A stretch of DNA of 64,000 nucleotides from Pyrrhoderma lamaoense (taxonomy: Eukaryota > Basidiomycota > Agaricomycetes > Hymenochaetales > Hymenochaetaceae). The number at the start of each line of letters is the position of its first letter. Within the stretch, counting starts at the first letter, position 1. The DNA is taken from positions 992,001 to 1,056,000 of the forward strand of contig NBAZ01000005.1 of the NCBI GenBank assembly GCA_002794735.1, written 5' to 3'. A model generated the notes under the pieces. The model searched no databases, was not told the DNA's origin, and saw only the letters and a program-made list of their open reading frames with translations. The position numbers and the translations under genes were made by a program. Shown here piece by piece: positions 36,523 through 47,720 of the stretch.

Positions 36523-37236
36523 TCAAAAGAAATCAGGTGTGAACATAACTGGTCGAGGTGGTCGAAGTGGTTCGAATCCAGTCATAACGAATGGAATCTG
36601 CTCCTCGTACACTGGAACTAAGCGGTCCTCGTATGTGATCATTCTCCCCACCACATTCTCCTTCACCACGCGAACCACCGCGATTTCATCTGTCGCACTC
36701 ACTTGTTTGAGGTGCATCCAGGATGCGCCATTCCCACTCACTTCTTCACTATAAGGAAGACCAGCGCGTGACTCATGGAGTGCGCTATAGTCTATCGTCC
36801 AATTCGGTGGACCACTTGGATCGAACAAAGGTTTGTCGGCCTTATAAGTACGTAATATGCCACGGAAACTGTGGGCATCTATATTCACGGCAGAATCCAG
36901 GTAGACCACCTCATTTGAAGAACAGAATTTGATGATTATTTGCTCGTTCCGAAGAGTGGGGACGTATACCGGATCGTCTGAAGATGGTGCGAACTCAGAA
37001 GTGAAGCAGCTCTCGGAGTAATCTGAGCCAGAGTCCGGATTTGAGGTCTCGGACGGAGATGAATCAGTCTCGATGTAGTAATCGGAGTGTGTGGTTTCGG
37101 AGATGATGATGTTAAGTAAAAGACGCCTTCGCATCTTCTCTTGGTAGGAACCCACATGAGGCTTATTGGTAATAGAGGTGGAGTCTGTTGGCCATTGGAG
37201 ACGAGTGATTTCTGTTGGCATCACTTGCACTATCAT
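36523..37236 (-). CDS. Orphan protein, single exon
   Basis: An uninterrupted frame of 237 residues. The first 75 residues are Ser/Asp/Glu-rich (ETDSSPSETSNPDSGSDYSE). The remainder looks folded: VYVPTLRNEQIIIKFCSSNE, HSFRGILRTYKADKPLFDPS, GASWMHLKQVSATDEIAVVR, ending RPPRPVMFTPDFF. I do not recognise a family. The ordered second half with alternating hydrophobics suggests a beta-rich domain. The first ATG (37234-37236) is assumed; a second Met lies five codons downstream. Confidence 0.6.
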   Translation of the reverse strand: MIVQVMPTEITRLQWPTDSTSITNKPHVGSYQEKMRRRLLLNIIISETTHSDYYIETDSSPSETSNPDSGSDYSESCFTSEFAPSSDDPVYVPTLRNEQIIIKFCSSNEVVYLDSAVNIDAHSFRGILRTYKADKPLFDPSGPPNWTIDYSALHESRAGLPYSEEVSGNGASWMHLKQVSATDEIAVVRVVKENVVGRMITYEDRLVPVYEEQIPFVMTGFEPLRPPRPVMFTPDFF

Positions 37237-38449
37237 AATTAGGGATGTTCAAGCATACATGCATGATGTCAGATTGAACAAGCGACTTACGTGATCACTA
37301 TACAATGTAAGACCAAAGAGAATGCGTTAAAACGTCCCTGTGTCCAGCAGGAGGACCAGATTATAAGCGGATGTGGATCTGAGGGAATGGTATAAGGTCT
37401 TGGTTGAGCCTTTTATATTGTGGTTCAAGACAAAGAAACACTGGCGCAAAGACCCAGGAGCCATTTGTGACACGCTTGTACAAAGAACTAGTCTATTTCT
37501 TTGTTGGTTTTCAGGTCAGATGATATATACAAAGCAAGACAATGAAGTCTGAATCGATGGTTTGGGGTCTTCCCTTTGTTAGTCTAACTGATAAGTAATA
37601 TCACGATCTGGAAAAAGACGTTGAGTACTCGTAGTTCCGTAAAATTCTGGTATTTGGCATTTCTATAGTATATTTCCTTCGTAAACAAAAAGATATGAAC
37701 ATAATCTCAGCGAAGTTGATAGGTGTAACTTTCAGCGAGGGATAGATATCATCTAGTAGATCTAAGACAAACACATGATAGTAACGTGATCTTACAGCTA
37801 AAAGGTCCACCAAGATCGACAATAGGAACGTGACATTACCTTAATAGGTTTATGTAAGTTTAAACTCCGCATCAATTCCAGAGAGGGAAAAAAAAGTTAG
37901 TTATTCACCTAGCCTCAACTTACTCAATGTGTGTTCATAAAGTACATAATCGAGCTACTGGCTGTTTTCTCTCGTGCACCAACTAAATAAGAAAAACTAC
38001 CGCAACAGGTAGAGCTAGAAACTCGCACTAGCAGCACTATTATACACTAGATAGAGATAATCCTACTCATCGTGAGTCATGTACTCCTCTGATTAACATC
38101 AAAACACATGCTACATATTTTCAGAGAGTAATTTCTTAGAATACTAGTATTACATCACAAAAAGCAAATTATGTCCTGAGAATATCCACGCAAAGGGATA
38201 TAAATGTCAAATATGAAAAAAGATTAAGTCATAACGACCGAAATATGTTTTTCAAGATATATAGTTACGTCTGTTAGAATCAAATATCAGCATTAACTCT
38301 CTAACATGCTTCCGAGGATGGAAAACAAGCGCAACCACTACATTCAGCCACGAAGTTGTGATCATGTTAGTCAAATTTAGCTACATTCCTTATCATGTAA
38401 TACATGTTCTTAATCTCTAATCTCAATCATCATTAGTATTACTCATTTT
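37237..38449. other. 1.2 kb gene-free region
   Basis: Strongly AT-rich, with no conserved frame, RNA gene or repeat recognised. It separates two minus-strand genes. Confidence 0.55.
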
Positions 38450-39093
38450 TCAATGTCCAAATTCTTTCTGGTGCCTTTGGAGAGCATCACGTCTGCGGAA
38501 TGTTGATTGACAAACGTCACATATATGTTTTGAGGAACTGACTTGCACCGGAGATCCATGGGCTACTCGGGAGTGATCTCCCAGAAGTTTCGAGGTGCAG
38601 AAATCTTGGGGCAGAAGGGACAGCTTATACGCCCTTCTAAGTGTCGATTCAAATCGTATTTACGACCAAAGGATGTATTACAATATTGACACACGGATCT
38701 TGGCGGAGGGGTAGATGCTTCAGCATTGTTCCTTTGATCGGCAGTCCAGCTGGCGCCTGCCCGGGACGAGCTTGGCTGTGAAACTGGCTGTCTCTGTGGA
38801 CTAGGTCTCTGCGAAGGTTGCCTCTGTGGACTTGGTTGGATTGAAGGCTGTCTCTGTGTACTTGGTTTAAGCGAGGGCTGTCTTTGTGGAGTAGCCGGTG
38901 ATTCAACCTGTCTCTGTATATTTTGCCGCTGATGTTGTCGTTGGGAAGCAAGACGTTCCCATGTCGGTCCATCTGGATTATCGTACATATCTCTTTGTGG
39001 GTTCACTGTCCTGTCATTCTCGCTTCGCCTAATATAATACTGGTCTCTGTCGTCTCTGTCGTTACGATAGTAGTGATTATGATATCCTGACAT
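38450..39093 (-). CDS. C2H2 zinc-finger protein with Gln/Arg/Pro/Ser repeats (frame broken between fingers)
   Basis: The N-terminus is rich in Tyr, Asn, Asp and Arg. A repeat region of about seven QRQPS units with spacers KPS/QPS/RPS covers about 38760-38910. It is followed by a finger-like CQYCNTSFGRKYDLNRHLEG and SCPFCPKISAPR. At TTT of 38588-38590 (minus-strand AAA) the frame breaks; one more A gives APRKLLGDHSRVAHG and then a clear C2H2 finger, HICDVCQSTFRRRDALQRHQ, ending KEFGH at 38450-38452. The uncorrected frame ends 113 bases earlier, inside the finger array. It is probably a DNA-binding regulator. With the added base it has about 214 residues. Confidence 0.75.
38760..38910 (-). repeat. 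Coding minisatellite for QRQPSxPS units
   Basis: About 30-base units (minus-strand GGCTGTCTCTGTGGACT-like on the plus strand) recur five to six times in imperfect tandem inside the C2H2 gene. Spacer codons vary between units. Unit number is likely to vary between strains. Confidence 0.7.
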
Positions 39094-40440
39094 GACTAAG
39101 TAGAGAAGTTAACGATGAACAAAAGGTATTAGTTGAGTGCCTGAGTAGACGTAAGAGTAAGGTGTTGCTGATGCTAAGGACGCTTAAATCCCGATATCTA
39201 TACTACTTCTAGAGGTCATAAGCGGTTCAAGTCTGAACTTGGAAGCAATATGATATGGTATGCTAGTGATTTCTACTATGTATTCCTGTTTGCAGCGACA
39301 CATTGAAGGCCAGAAATCAATCTCTAGTCTAAGTCGGATACGCTTACGTACAGTTCCAAAGATATCATCTCACTTGCCTCTCGTTAATCCAGGACCGAAT
39401 TATTTATTTGGAACATATATCAAACAAAGGGGTGTATTGAACTCTAGTATTCATAAGTACACTGTCAGTCTAAGTAAACCAATCGCACAAGGATAAATAT
39501 TATGAATTAAACTTATAGCTATTCTTTATAATCATGATACTATATATATCACTTTATCGGACATTTGCAATATAGCCAATTTGAACAAACATTTTACACA
39601 CGCCATATTTGACTTTGAGCTAAAGAGGTGCCTTGGGTAGACTCAATTTCCGCGGAACAAATGATACTACGGTCAGTACCTACAAGTATATCATCTCGTG
39701 TGCTTGATTTGCAAGTTATATATTTTGTCTAAAACTATGTTGAGATATTCATAGTTCTACTATGGTGTAAATATCATGGATGAGCATGCCGGCGATATGT
39801 TTTGCTCACTTTTTATCTCTGTTACTTCTCGACACAATCTACTTCGAATAGCCTCCCGGGTTTAGGAGTAATCTACACACATTCATAGCAATTATAATAT
39901 GACAACGCATATAAAAGTGCATCTATTTCAGTATCCGGCAGTCAATTCTTTAGTTCTCGCAAAGTTACTTGCAACACTACTCTAAGACCAAAATATGGTA
40001 AGCCTTTTGACCTGCAAAATATATTTATAGAATGGCGACTAATTATGGATTTTGCACTGTACTATTATTGCACGAGGCTTCCATACTACCAGACAGAAAC
40101 AATATGAGGGATGTCCATTCACATGCTATTATTATGAATATTGTTTCCGCTGCATTATCGCTCCATACTGCAATTAAAATCACTATGATCCATATGGTGG
40201 TCAGCTAAGTTATTAGCCAAATACGATGTTTGTCTTATTCACATCATATACTCGGTCTATATGAAACCTGCGTTTTAGATCTTTGATTTATTGAAAACAT
40301 TCTAAATCTTTTCACGTAGTTCCTTCTAACTTTATAATCGGACTTGACAATATTAGCAAAGCCGAGATGCGACGACATTGATGATTTTTGAGATAGTACA
40401 CGAGTACAGTAAATTACACAGAGTAATGTTACATGCATAA
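39094..40440. other. 1.35 kb gene-free region
   Basis: AT-rich gap between the C2H2 gene and the P0 stop. Short frames only (39260-39496), none conserved. Confidence 0.55.
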
Positions 40441-41617
40441 TTAGTCAAAGAGACCGAAGCCCATGTCATCGTCTGATTCTTCGGCTTCCTCAGCCTTTTC
40501 CTCAGCCTTGGTTTCCTCCGCAGCGGCAGCTGGGGCAGAGGCTGCGACTGGGGCAGCAGCAGCGTATGCCTCTGGGTTGGCGAGCATGTCCTTGATCTAG
40601 AAAGATAATTTTTGTCAATATAAAATGTCTTATATATAAATTCAGATAAGAAATCCTTCAGAAGGGTTTTTGAATTCTCAACAAATGCCCATAGGGACAG
40701 TCAGTATTTTCAGTGTATAGATGACCATCCTCGGATCGTAAAAGACTAAGAAGGAAAAAGAATAGAAAGTTCACCTTGTCAGCACCATCGAACGAGTAAT
40801 CAGTAACAAGTGCGACAGCAATAAGGTTCTTATATGCATTAACGAGGGTGTGGGAGACGGAGACGATGGTCGGGTATTTGAGAGCAAGAGAGATGGCGGC
40901 GATGGTCTTAATTCCGGAAAGGAAGCGACCAATGAGCTCATCTTCTGAGACGTCGAGGACATCGGGAGAGAACACATTGCCGTTATCGAAAATTTGCTCG
41001 ACGACCATACCGTAGGTGAACGGTGAAATGTTCAGCATGTTCAGTAGGGTCGCTTCGGACGGACCAACACGGTTGCCTGAGGCCACAACCTTGATATCGG
41101 ATACAATTTCAATGGTACCACGAGCAATCTTGGTTGGAATGTTCAATGCTTGGAAGAAAGATGTCTTCCCTGGTTCCATACCAGTGTTTCCAGCAGGAAC
41201 GAAAACATCCATTGGAGCAAGAGCACCAGCACGTGCGGGAGCTGCAACTCTGTTGGAAGTGATGAGAGTGCGAATTTCCTTCAAGTCACTAGCAGTGAAC
41301 ACGAAACCGATGTTGCCTTTGACGAAGGGGAGAATACGTTCGAATTGAGGGTACTCTCCGACTATCGAACGGATAGCCCGGCGAACCATAGTGTTTTTAC
41401 CCATGAGGACGATGCCCTTACCACGAAGGGCCATACGAATCTGGTGCATCTGGTTGGATCCGACATTGTCGACATTTACCAAGAAGATGGAGGCTTTCAA
41501 AGGGGTTCAGGATTACCAAACTGCTTATAGAGTAGTATTCTGAAACTCACGATACTTTGCGATAAGCTCCCTAAGTTTAACGAAGTAAGCCTCCTTTTCT
41601 GCACGAGAAGCACCCAT
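40441..41617 (-). CDS. RPP0: 60S acidic ribosomal protein P0
   Basis: P0 anchors the P1/P2 stalk at the GTPase-associated centre of the large ribosomal subunit. The start [18 protein letters not shown] is joined across intron 41494-41550 to [18 protein letters not shown], then [53 protein letters not shown] and an Ala-rich hinge. It ends with the invariant stalk tail [13 protein letters not shown]. Three exons and no frame break. The second intron (about 40598-40774) is longer than average and by chance stays open for about 40 codons past the donor. It is head-to-head with the large PPR-like gene. Confidence 0.98.
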
Positions 41618-42160
41618 CGTAGTTTTTTTATCTGAGAGTTGTGGGTAATTTTAGGCGTTGTTAAACCTAAAGATTCATAAAATTATAACATACAGATTTC
41701 GTGAAGTATAAATTGATGAACTTTGAAGTAACCAGTGCCTCCCTATTGACCTCTGCATAATTCTATGTGAGTGGTAGTTTACCTGAGATCTGTAAACCGT
41801 TGGCACATACCAAAGTGCCAATGGATATTTCAAGGCTACGGATCTTATTGAATAGGGTGTATAATACCATGTACCGAAATTTCGGTGATATTCGAGCCTG
41901 CTATATAGCAGGTGCCCCAGTCACGTTACTTAATTACTTACGTGATTTCTCTTATGATCTTCATGTGACAACAGGAAGCGCGTTTGTCACACAGTTACTT
42001 GCAATCGGCTATTGACCTCTGGTGCTTATACCATGGAATGTTACGATGTCTACTGACCCTCAAAACAAGGACGATAGCCTTAGTGGGCTTCAGTAGGGCT
42101 TCGATGTACTTTTTTTTTTCTCTTTTTACTCTCTTGATAATTTTCTCATCTTTTCTTCAG
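41618..42160. promoter_or_regulatory. Divergent upstream region of RPP0 and the PPR-like gene
   Basis: Contains a T run at about 42106-42125 and a strong pyrimidine tract ending TTCTTCAG at 42160, which looks like a 3' splice site. An ATG at 42046 opening a short frame is a candidate first exon for the downstream gene, but no in-frame donor is convincing. Confidence 0.45.
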
Positions 42161-45100
42161 TAACAGGTATAATCACGCTCTAATAGATTCTCTTCATGTC
42201 CCCAAGCTTGGCCCTCGGGCCACAAATTCCATACAAGATTCGAAAGCAGATCGGTATTCTATATATACGATAGCTCCAGAGCCAGTCGGGTGTGTGGGAT
42301 CTCTACGGACAGCTACTGAAAAACTCTCGTATCTGATTTCTGAAGAGAACTGTCATTCTTCTCAACCCCAACTCGAAACAATCCACGATATAAAAAATTA
42401 CTATCACACAGCAAGGTCGAATGGCTACTTAGCCAATCTCTCCTCGGAAGACCTCACATCCCTTATTCGTCTCTTCGGCACACTTTCCTTCAATCCAAAA
42501 GTACGTTTGCCATCTCGGGAGATTGTAAAAAATGATGATTTTTGTGTCCATCCGCTCGCGGCTCTTCTAACTCAACATTCTCGAAGCTTCAAAGGAGACT
42601 ACTGGTCCTTTGTTGTTACAATATCGAAGGACAAGCGGAGACTTGGCCACAGCTTGAATAAAGTAGACAATTATTGGCTTATGCATGCCGCTCTCGATGA
42701 TGCACATAAACAATATCTAAAGGAAGCCAAAGGTGCCGCCCCTTCCCTTGTTAGTCCTTGTACTTACTTATACATGCTACAGATGACGAAGTGGCACAGT
42801 GCTTAAGTAGAGCAAAAACACATTATTTACTTCTTAAAGCCACGAAGGATGATCTTTTTATACATCGTGCTTATATCTCTAAGCTACTGCTTGTTGGTCC
42901 GAAAGCTGCGGACGAAATCACCTACAGACTTAGTGTTTTATTTGATTGGAATAAAGAATTACATGGATACTTTCTAGAGTCATTTTTCCACGTTCTATCA
43001 CGCCACGGAACTCATGTCTCCTTACCAGTGAAGAGGCATTTTCTGAAAGTTCTTCGAAAGAAACTTGATAAGATACAAGACACTCTTCCCACCCCATCAC
43101 ATCCAGACAGCCCCTCAGTTGATATCGTCAAACGCTACGACGCAATAGCTATACGCGACTACTTTACGAACTTGCTGTTTGCCAGAAACCCTGGTATGAA
43201 GCCTACCCTGCGCTACTTACGATTAATATATAGCTGGGCCGTTTTTGAGTCTCGTGCAGCTTTGTGTGTTTTTAATGATGGGTCGTTTGCTTCTGATAGG
43301 GAACAAGATGACGCTGCATGGAACAACTTGATATTGTTATCATTATCCTATACTGCGAGTCACGATCGTGTCAATTCCAGTGTTGACAGGATCAAACCGG
43401 AACAAGGACTTGACGGAGGGATATATTCTCAAGCACAGGTTCTGGGATGGACTGTGATATGCTCGCTCGCTGCGCTTACTTCTGAGCTTCGACTACACGA
43501 TATATCAAAAAGATATATAAACTTGGAAACTCCAGAATGTGTACAGGAGATTGCTCGTACGCTTTGGATACTATGGAGAAAAGAAGAGGTATGGAGGGCA
43601 GGTGTAGCAGAACGTCGAATGCCTTTGGTTTGCAGTGCAACCACCTCTTTTATGGCCCTTGCATCTTACTCTAAAGATTCCCGCCTTGCAAGCGCTTTGG
43701 TGCGTCACGTATCCAACGCAATCATATGTCCGGCTCGATTTGGTGGCGAAGTACTCAATCGATCTATGCTAGAGACTTGTGCAACGTATTTTGCTCTGAT
43801 GTCCGTAACTGTGGGTGTCAATGGTCCTCCTCATAAGAATTGGATAGAGATTCTACTTTCTTTACGCTACGTCCAATTAATCCCAGATGGAGATAGCCCT
43901 CGGGCCCGAAGCTGGGCTAGCATTGTTTCAAACTCTTTTCTTAGAGAATATTGTAGGATAAACTGTCTTCACTCATTTGCATTGATGAAATCTGCGAATG
44001 AGTGTGAGTTAGTACTGTCTGGGGAAACAATTTTCCAACTAGGGAGTGCCCTTGTTTCGAGAGGCTTCCTTGAACCTGCTTTTGAGTGTTTGAATGACTT
44101 CCGTATCGATGTCGAGTCAGCCTCAAAGCTACTGGACCTGTTACTTCATCGCGCACATACTCTTCAGAAACTGGATTCTCAACTTGTCGATCTTTTTGTC
44201 AAGGTCTTTCTGGAAACTGATATCCGGCCATCAAGTAACGTAGATTTTGAAGCATTCATTCTAGCCTGCACCAGATCTGGGTTTAGCAAAGAAACAGACT
44301 CTATCCTCAGAGTTATCTGTGAATCAAATCTAGACCTTCTGAGGCCGCAGTTTTTATCACAGTACTTAGCTACTCTCGTCAAACGCAGACGCTATAAGTT
44401 ATTAGGAAGCCTCTTACGAAGTACATGGCGTCGAGAACCTAGCCGACTCTCTGTAGCATTAAGACAGCCTAAGCTACAATTCATTCGGCAGTTACTTGAT
44501 AGGGAGAGTGGTACTAATGGTCACGTCATTACCCGTTCCCTTCCATTTTCTATCTATATCTGGCCACTCATGAGAGCGCACATCCCTTTCCATCCTCGTC
44601 TTTCGCTCCTCGATAGAAAGTTGTTGACTCTTAAACTCAATAGCTCTCTCAAGAAAGAAGTCACACTGGACGAAAAGGTGCTGGAGCGAGCCATCTACCT
44701 AATGGTGAATGCTGGGCGGATCTCTTCTGCGCTTAAACTATCTGAAAGATTTCAATCAAGAATATCTACTAAGGTTGGAAATATGATCATTAGCGCGAGC
44801 CTTCGACCCAAACATTCCCGTCGACAGCGCCGGCAAATTCGACATGCATCAGCTCGGTTAAGGAAACTAGTAGAACAACGAGGTTTCGAACCAGATCGCG
44901 TTACACTAAACCTACTTTTCAAGGCACTTTTGAGGTGGAAGACCATCACGTCACCCGCAATTCTTCGCGCCTTGTTTGATCGTCTTGTTGTTAGTGGTTA
45001 CCCTCTACCTATGCAATTATATTCGGGAACTTCAGAGAAACCCACAAGGGCTGATAATCGACAAAATAACGGACCTACTGGGCTTTTCGGAACTACTAGC

Positions 45101-45403
45101 TCCAAGTTAGCACAACTTCCTGTGGACCTAAAGCCACTGTCAAAGGGATTATCATTCGCTAAACATACGCGCCCATTATATCGAATGTTCAAGAAGGCAT
45201 TTGAAGCTAGAGGCGATACTGAAGGAGCGCGTCGTGTTGCGAGTCTTCTTCGTAGCACAAAGTTGGTCGCTGCCTATGAATTTCAGAAACGCGAGGAAGC
45301 GCGTCAAATAGGAAGGTTGCTCGCAAAAAGACGAAAGTCTAGACCTGGTTCATTTCCACGGATAGAGCTTAATGGAGAGTGTGCAAACAAGACGATAGTC
45401 TAG
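42161..45403 (+). CDS. Large PPR-like protein, probably mitochondrial; start unresolved
   Basis: About 1080 residues, almost all in one long exon. It is alpha-helical throughout, with repeated helix pairs and a late GFEPDRVTLNLLFKALLRW, the typical form of a fungal pentatricopeptide repeat. The C-terminus is basic (GRLLAKRRKSRPGSFPR). These features suggest an organelle RNA-binding or translation factor, by inference. The frame breaks at TT of 42758-42759: one more T joins SLVSP to LYLLIHATDDEVAQCL. A splice acceptor at 42160 feeds NHALIDSLHVPKLGPRA, so a short first exon (perhaps from ATG 42046) is expected and would carry any targeting peptide. Confidence 0.75.
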
Positions 45404-45626
45404 CACAAGCAGTCTTAGTTTTAATCAGATTTAGTTGAACATTTCACATGTAAAGGTCATTTTCCGGAAAATCAATTTGTAGTATATACACATATATTTA
45501 TTTGGTCCTATATTTGGTTTGGCGCGCTTAGTAATATATTGACAGCGGAGTTTGTTTTCTGGATTGACAGAATAACTTGAAGCCATGACGAACATTAGCG
45601 CTTGACAACTACATCCCGCTTTGACT

Positions 45627-47338
45627 ATGTATCGTTGCATCGTTGAAACTTGTAGCTGGCGATTTACCCAACCCAGCGACCTGGTAGGTTTCTCGTAAAG
45701 TCTGGTTTCCCAAAGTTAAACAAAAGTTGACCATCAACTCTACACAAAAGGCCTATCATTTCAAAACGTTCTGTCATCATCCAGGCTGCCAGAAAGAATT
45801 CTGTACTACAAGTGAATATGAACTACACTCCAGAACTCATGTTATAAGCAATAGGCAGTATGCTTCGGTTATAAAACGGGAGCCTGAAGAGCACATACTA
45901 TCACCACTGGTACCTATGTCGGATAAATCTGTTTCGCCTCAGTTTTCTCCTGCGGAATCAGTCATGCCTTTAACGCCTTTGGAAGACTTTGAAACAGGAA
46001 ACTTTCCTCCTCTCTTTGTGAATCTCTGTGACCAAGAATATGAAGCTTCTCATATCTACTCCACTACTGGTATCTACAGTACCTCTCGACCCATCTATTC
46101 TGATGGATTTTACATGAAGCGTGACAGAAATATAGAGAAGCGTGACTTGAGATGGGGATCCAATCAATGCTCATATATGTCTCCTCAATCGCAAAAACCT
46201 GACAAAAAAGAGTTTTTTATACAAGAAAATGTACACCCGCTATGCTTTTCGTCGAGTTTTTCCTCAAACCGGATAGAAATCATAGACAATAACTCTTTCT
46301 CTGTTGAACCTATGAATCTAGACGTCCACAAACTTTCTACTCACACACATATTACTGAATGTCACAATGAATCTGTTGGTCGTTCTGACCTTGACATACT
46401 CTCGGGCTCGGTTTTGGATGAATTGCAGCCTGTCTCTAATATCTATACGCCCGTGAAAGCAGAGCCTGAAGATACTGACTTTGTTAATAGTTTCTCTAGT
46501 GGATCGCTATCTAATACATACCTCGTAACTACAGAAATTCCAAGGACTGGTAAAGAAGTCTCGGACGTAGATGAATTGTCGCTTGTATCGAAAGAGACCG
46601 TCAGCTGCTCTGGACGGCAGAATGTACCAAAGAGAATGTGTAATGCTCGAGCTTTCCGGCAACTCTCCGAAGATCACGCTTCTTTTGATGGCATTCTGGA
46701 TCTTCAAGATATTCGATATCTATCCGAAGACCTTCTTGTTTGTAATAGTGGTCAAGCGGACAACTTCGAGAAGCTTAACCACATTCGTACATTCACCTGT
46801 GCATTATGCCAGCCCCTTGGTAAAGCTTAACTTTCAATTCTGTCTTATTTGTAAGAAGTTCCTTATCTTATCTTAAGTAGGGACTAAGAAGCATCGATCA
46901 AGAAACCGAAATAAGACATGCTATCAAGAGCCATACTCTGATCCTCCTGTTCTATATCCCCTATACTTCAATCCTAAGAAACATGAAAACATGCTATTGG
47001 ATTCCAGCGCCCCTTCCTATTATGATCTAAACACTGGTTGTTCATTTCTCCGTGGTCCTGGTGTTTTAATGGAACTTTCTGCATTACCATTCTTGAGCTA
47101 TATGTCCTTGCTTGAATCTGCAAACTTGTCTGTCACTGGAGTTTGCAACATTGAAGATAGGCTGGCAACAATGGAACGCTACTTGCAGGAACCGCCTTCT
47201 GATAGTCTTTTGAAGAAAACTATGAAGGAAAGCAGACAACTAAAGAAGCTATTCGCTCTGAGTGGTAAAACTACGATCTCCGGCCCTGAGAAAAAACTCT
47301 CAGGACCCATTTCTAACTCAGGGCTAAAACATCAGTAG
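45627..47338 (+). CDS. C2H2 zinc-finger transcription factor-like protein
   Basis: Exon 1 (45627-45683) encodes MYRCIVETCSWRFTQPSDL, the first half of a finger. Exon 2 (45751-46819) completes it (AYHFKTFCHHPGCQKEF) and adds a second finger ending HSRTH. A long Ser/Thr/Asp-rich middle with repeated acidic motifs (VKREPEEH, VKAEPEDTDFVNS) resembles an activation region and carries possible SUMO sites of the type VKxE. Exon 3 (46881-47338) follows a possible degenerate third finger (FTCALCQPLGTKKHRSRNRN) and ends GPISNSGLKHQ. About 532 residues, all frames join. Target genes are unknown. Confidence 0.8.
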
Positions 47339-47720
47339 ACTGATGATTCTATTCAATAAACTATGTAGTGTTGGCGGAATCCTCTCAACTAAACCTTTTA
47401 CTGCAAGTTACTCAATAAAAAGGACGTTTATAAGAAATCCTGATTCTAGCTTTCTCTTTCATTTATCCTTTCTTTTGTCAGTAACTCTGGCGGCATTCTC
47501 TTACCTCCTAGATTTCACGACTTACAAGACAAGCTATTTCAGTCTTTTATTTTCCACTAACGTATAGTGATATCTACAATAGTCTGATGTATTGTTCACC
47601 CTATTACTTCATTCGCTTAAAGCACCTGTTTCAGATTAATAACATTAAGTACTTCGCATATATCCTGCTCTATATCTTCGTCTGTATGTCATCTTTGGCA
47701 ATTCAATTATTTCAATCTAC
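47339..47720. other. Intergenic between convergent genes
   Basis: This 382-base T-rich gap holds the 3' flanks of two convergent genes. No feature is recognised. Confidence 0.6.

Noticed and set aside
36560..36600. GGTTCGAATCC, a tRNA B-box-like sequence
   Set aside because: It lies inside the coding frame of the orphan gene on the other strand, with no A box or acceptor stem at the right distance.
40658..40775. In-frame extension of P0 into its second intron
   Set aside because: Splicing at 40774 gives the invariant stalk tail ending MGFGLFD, so the open stretch is intronic.
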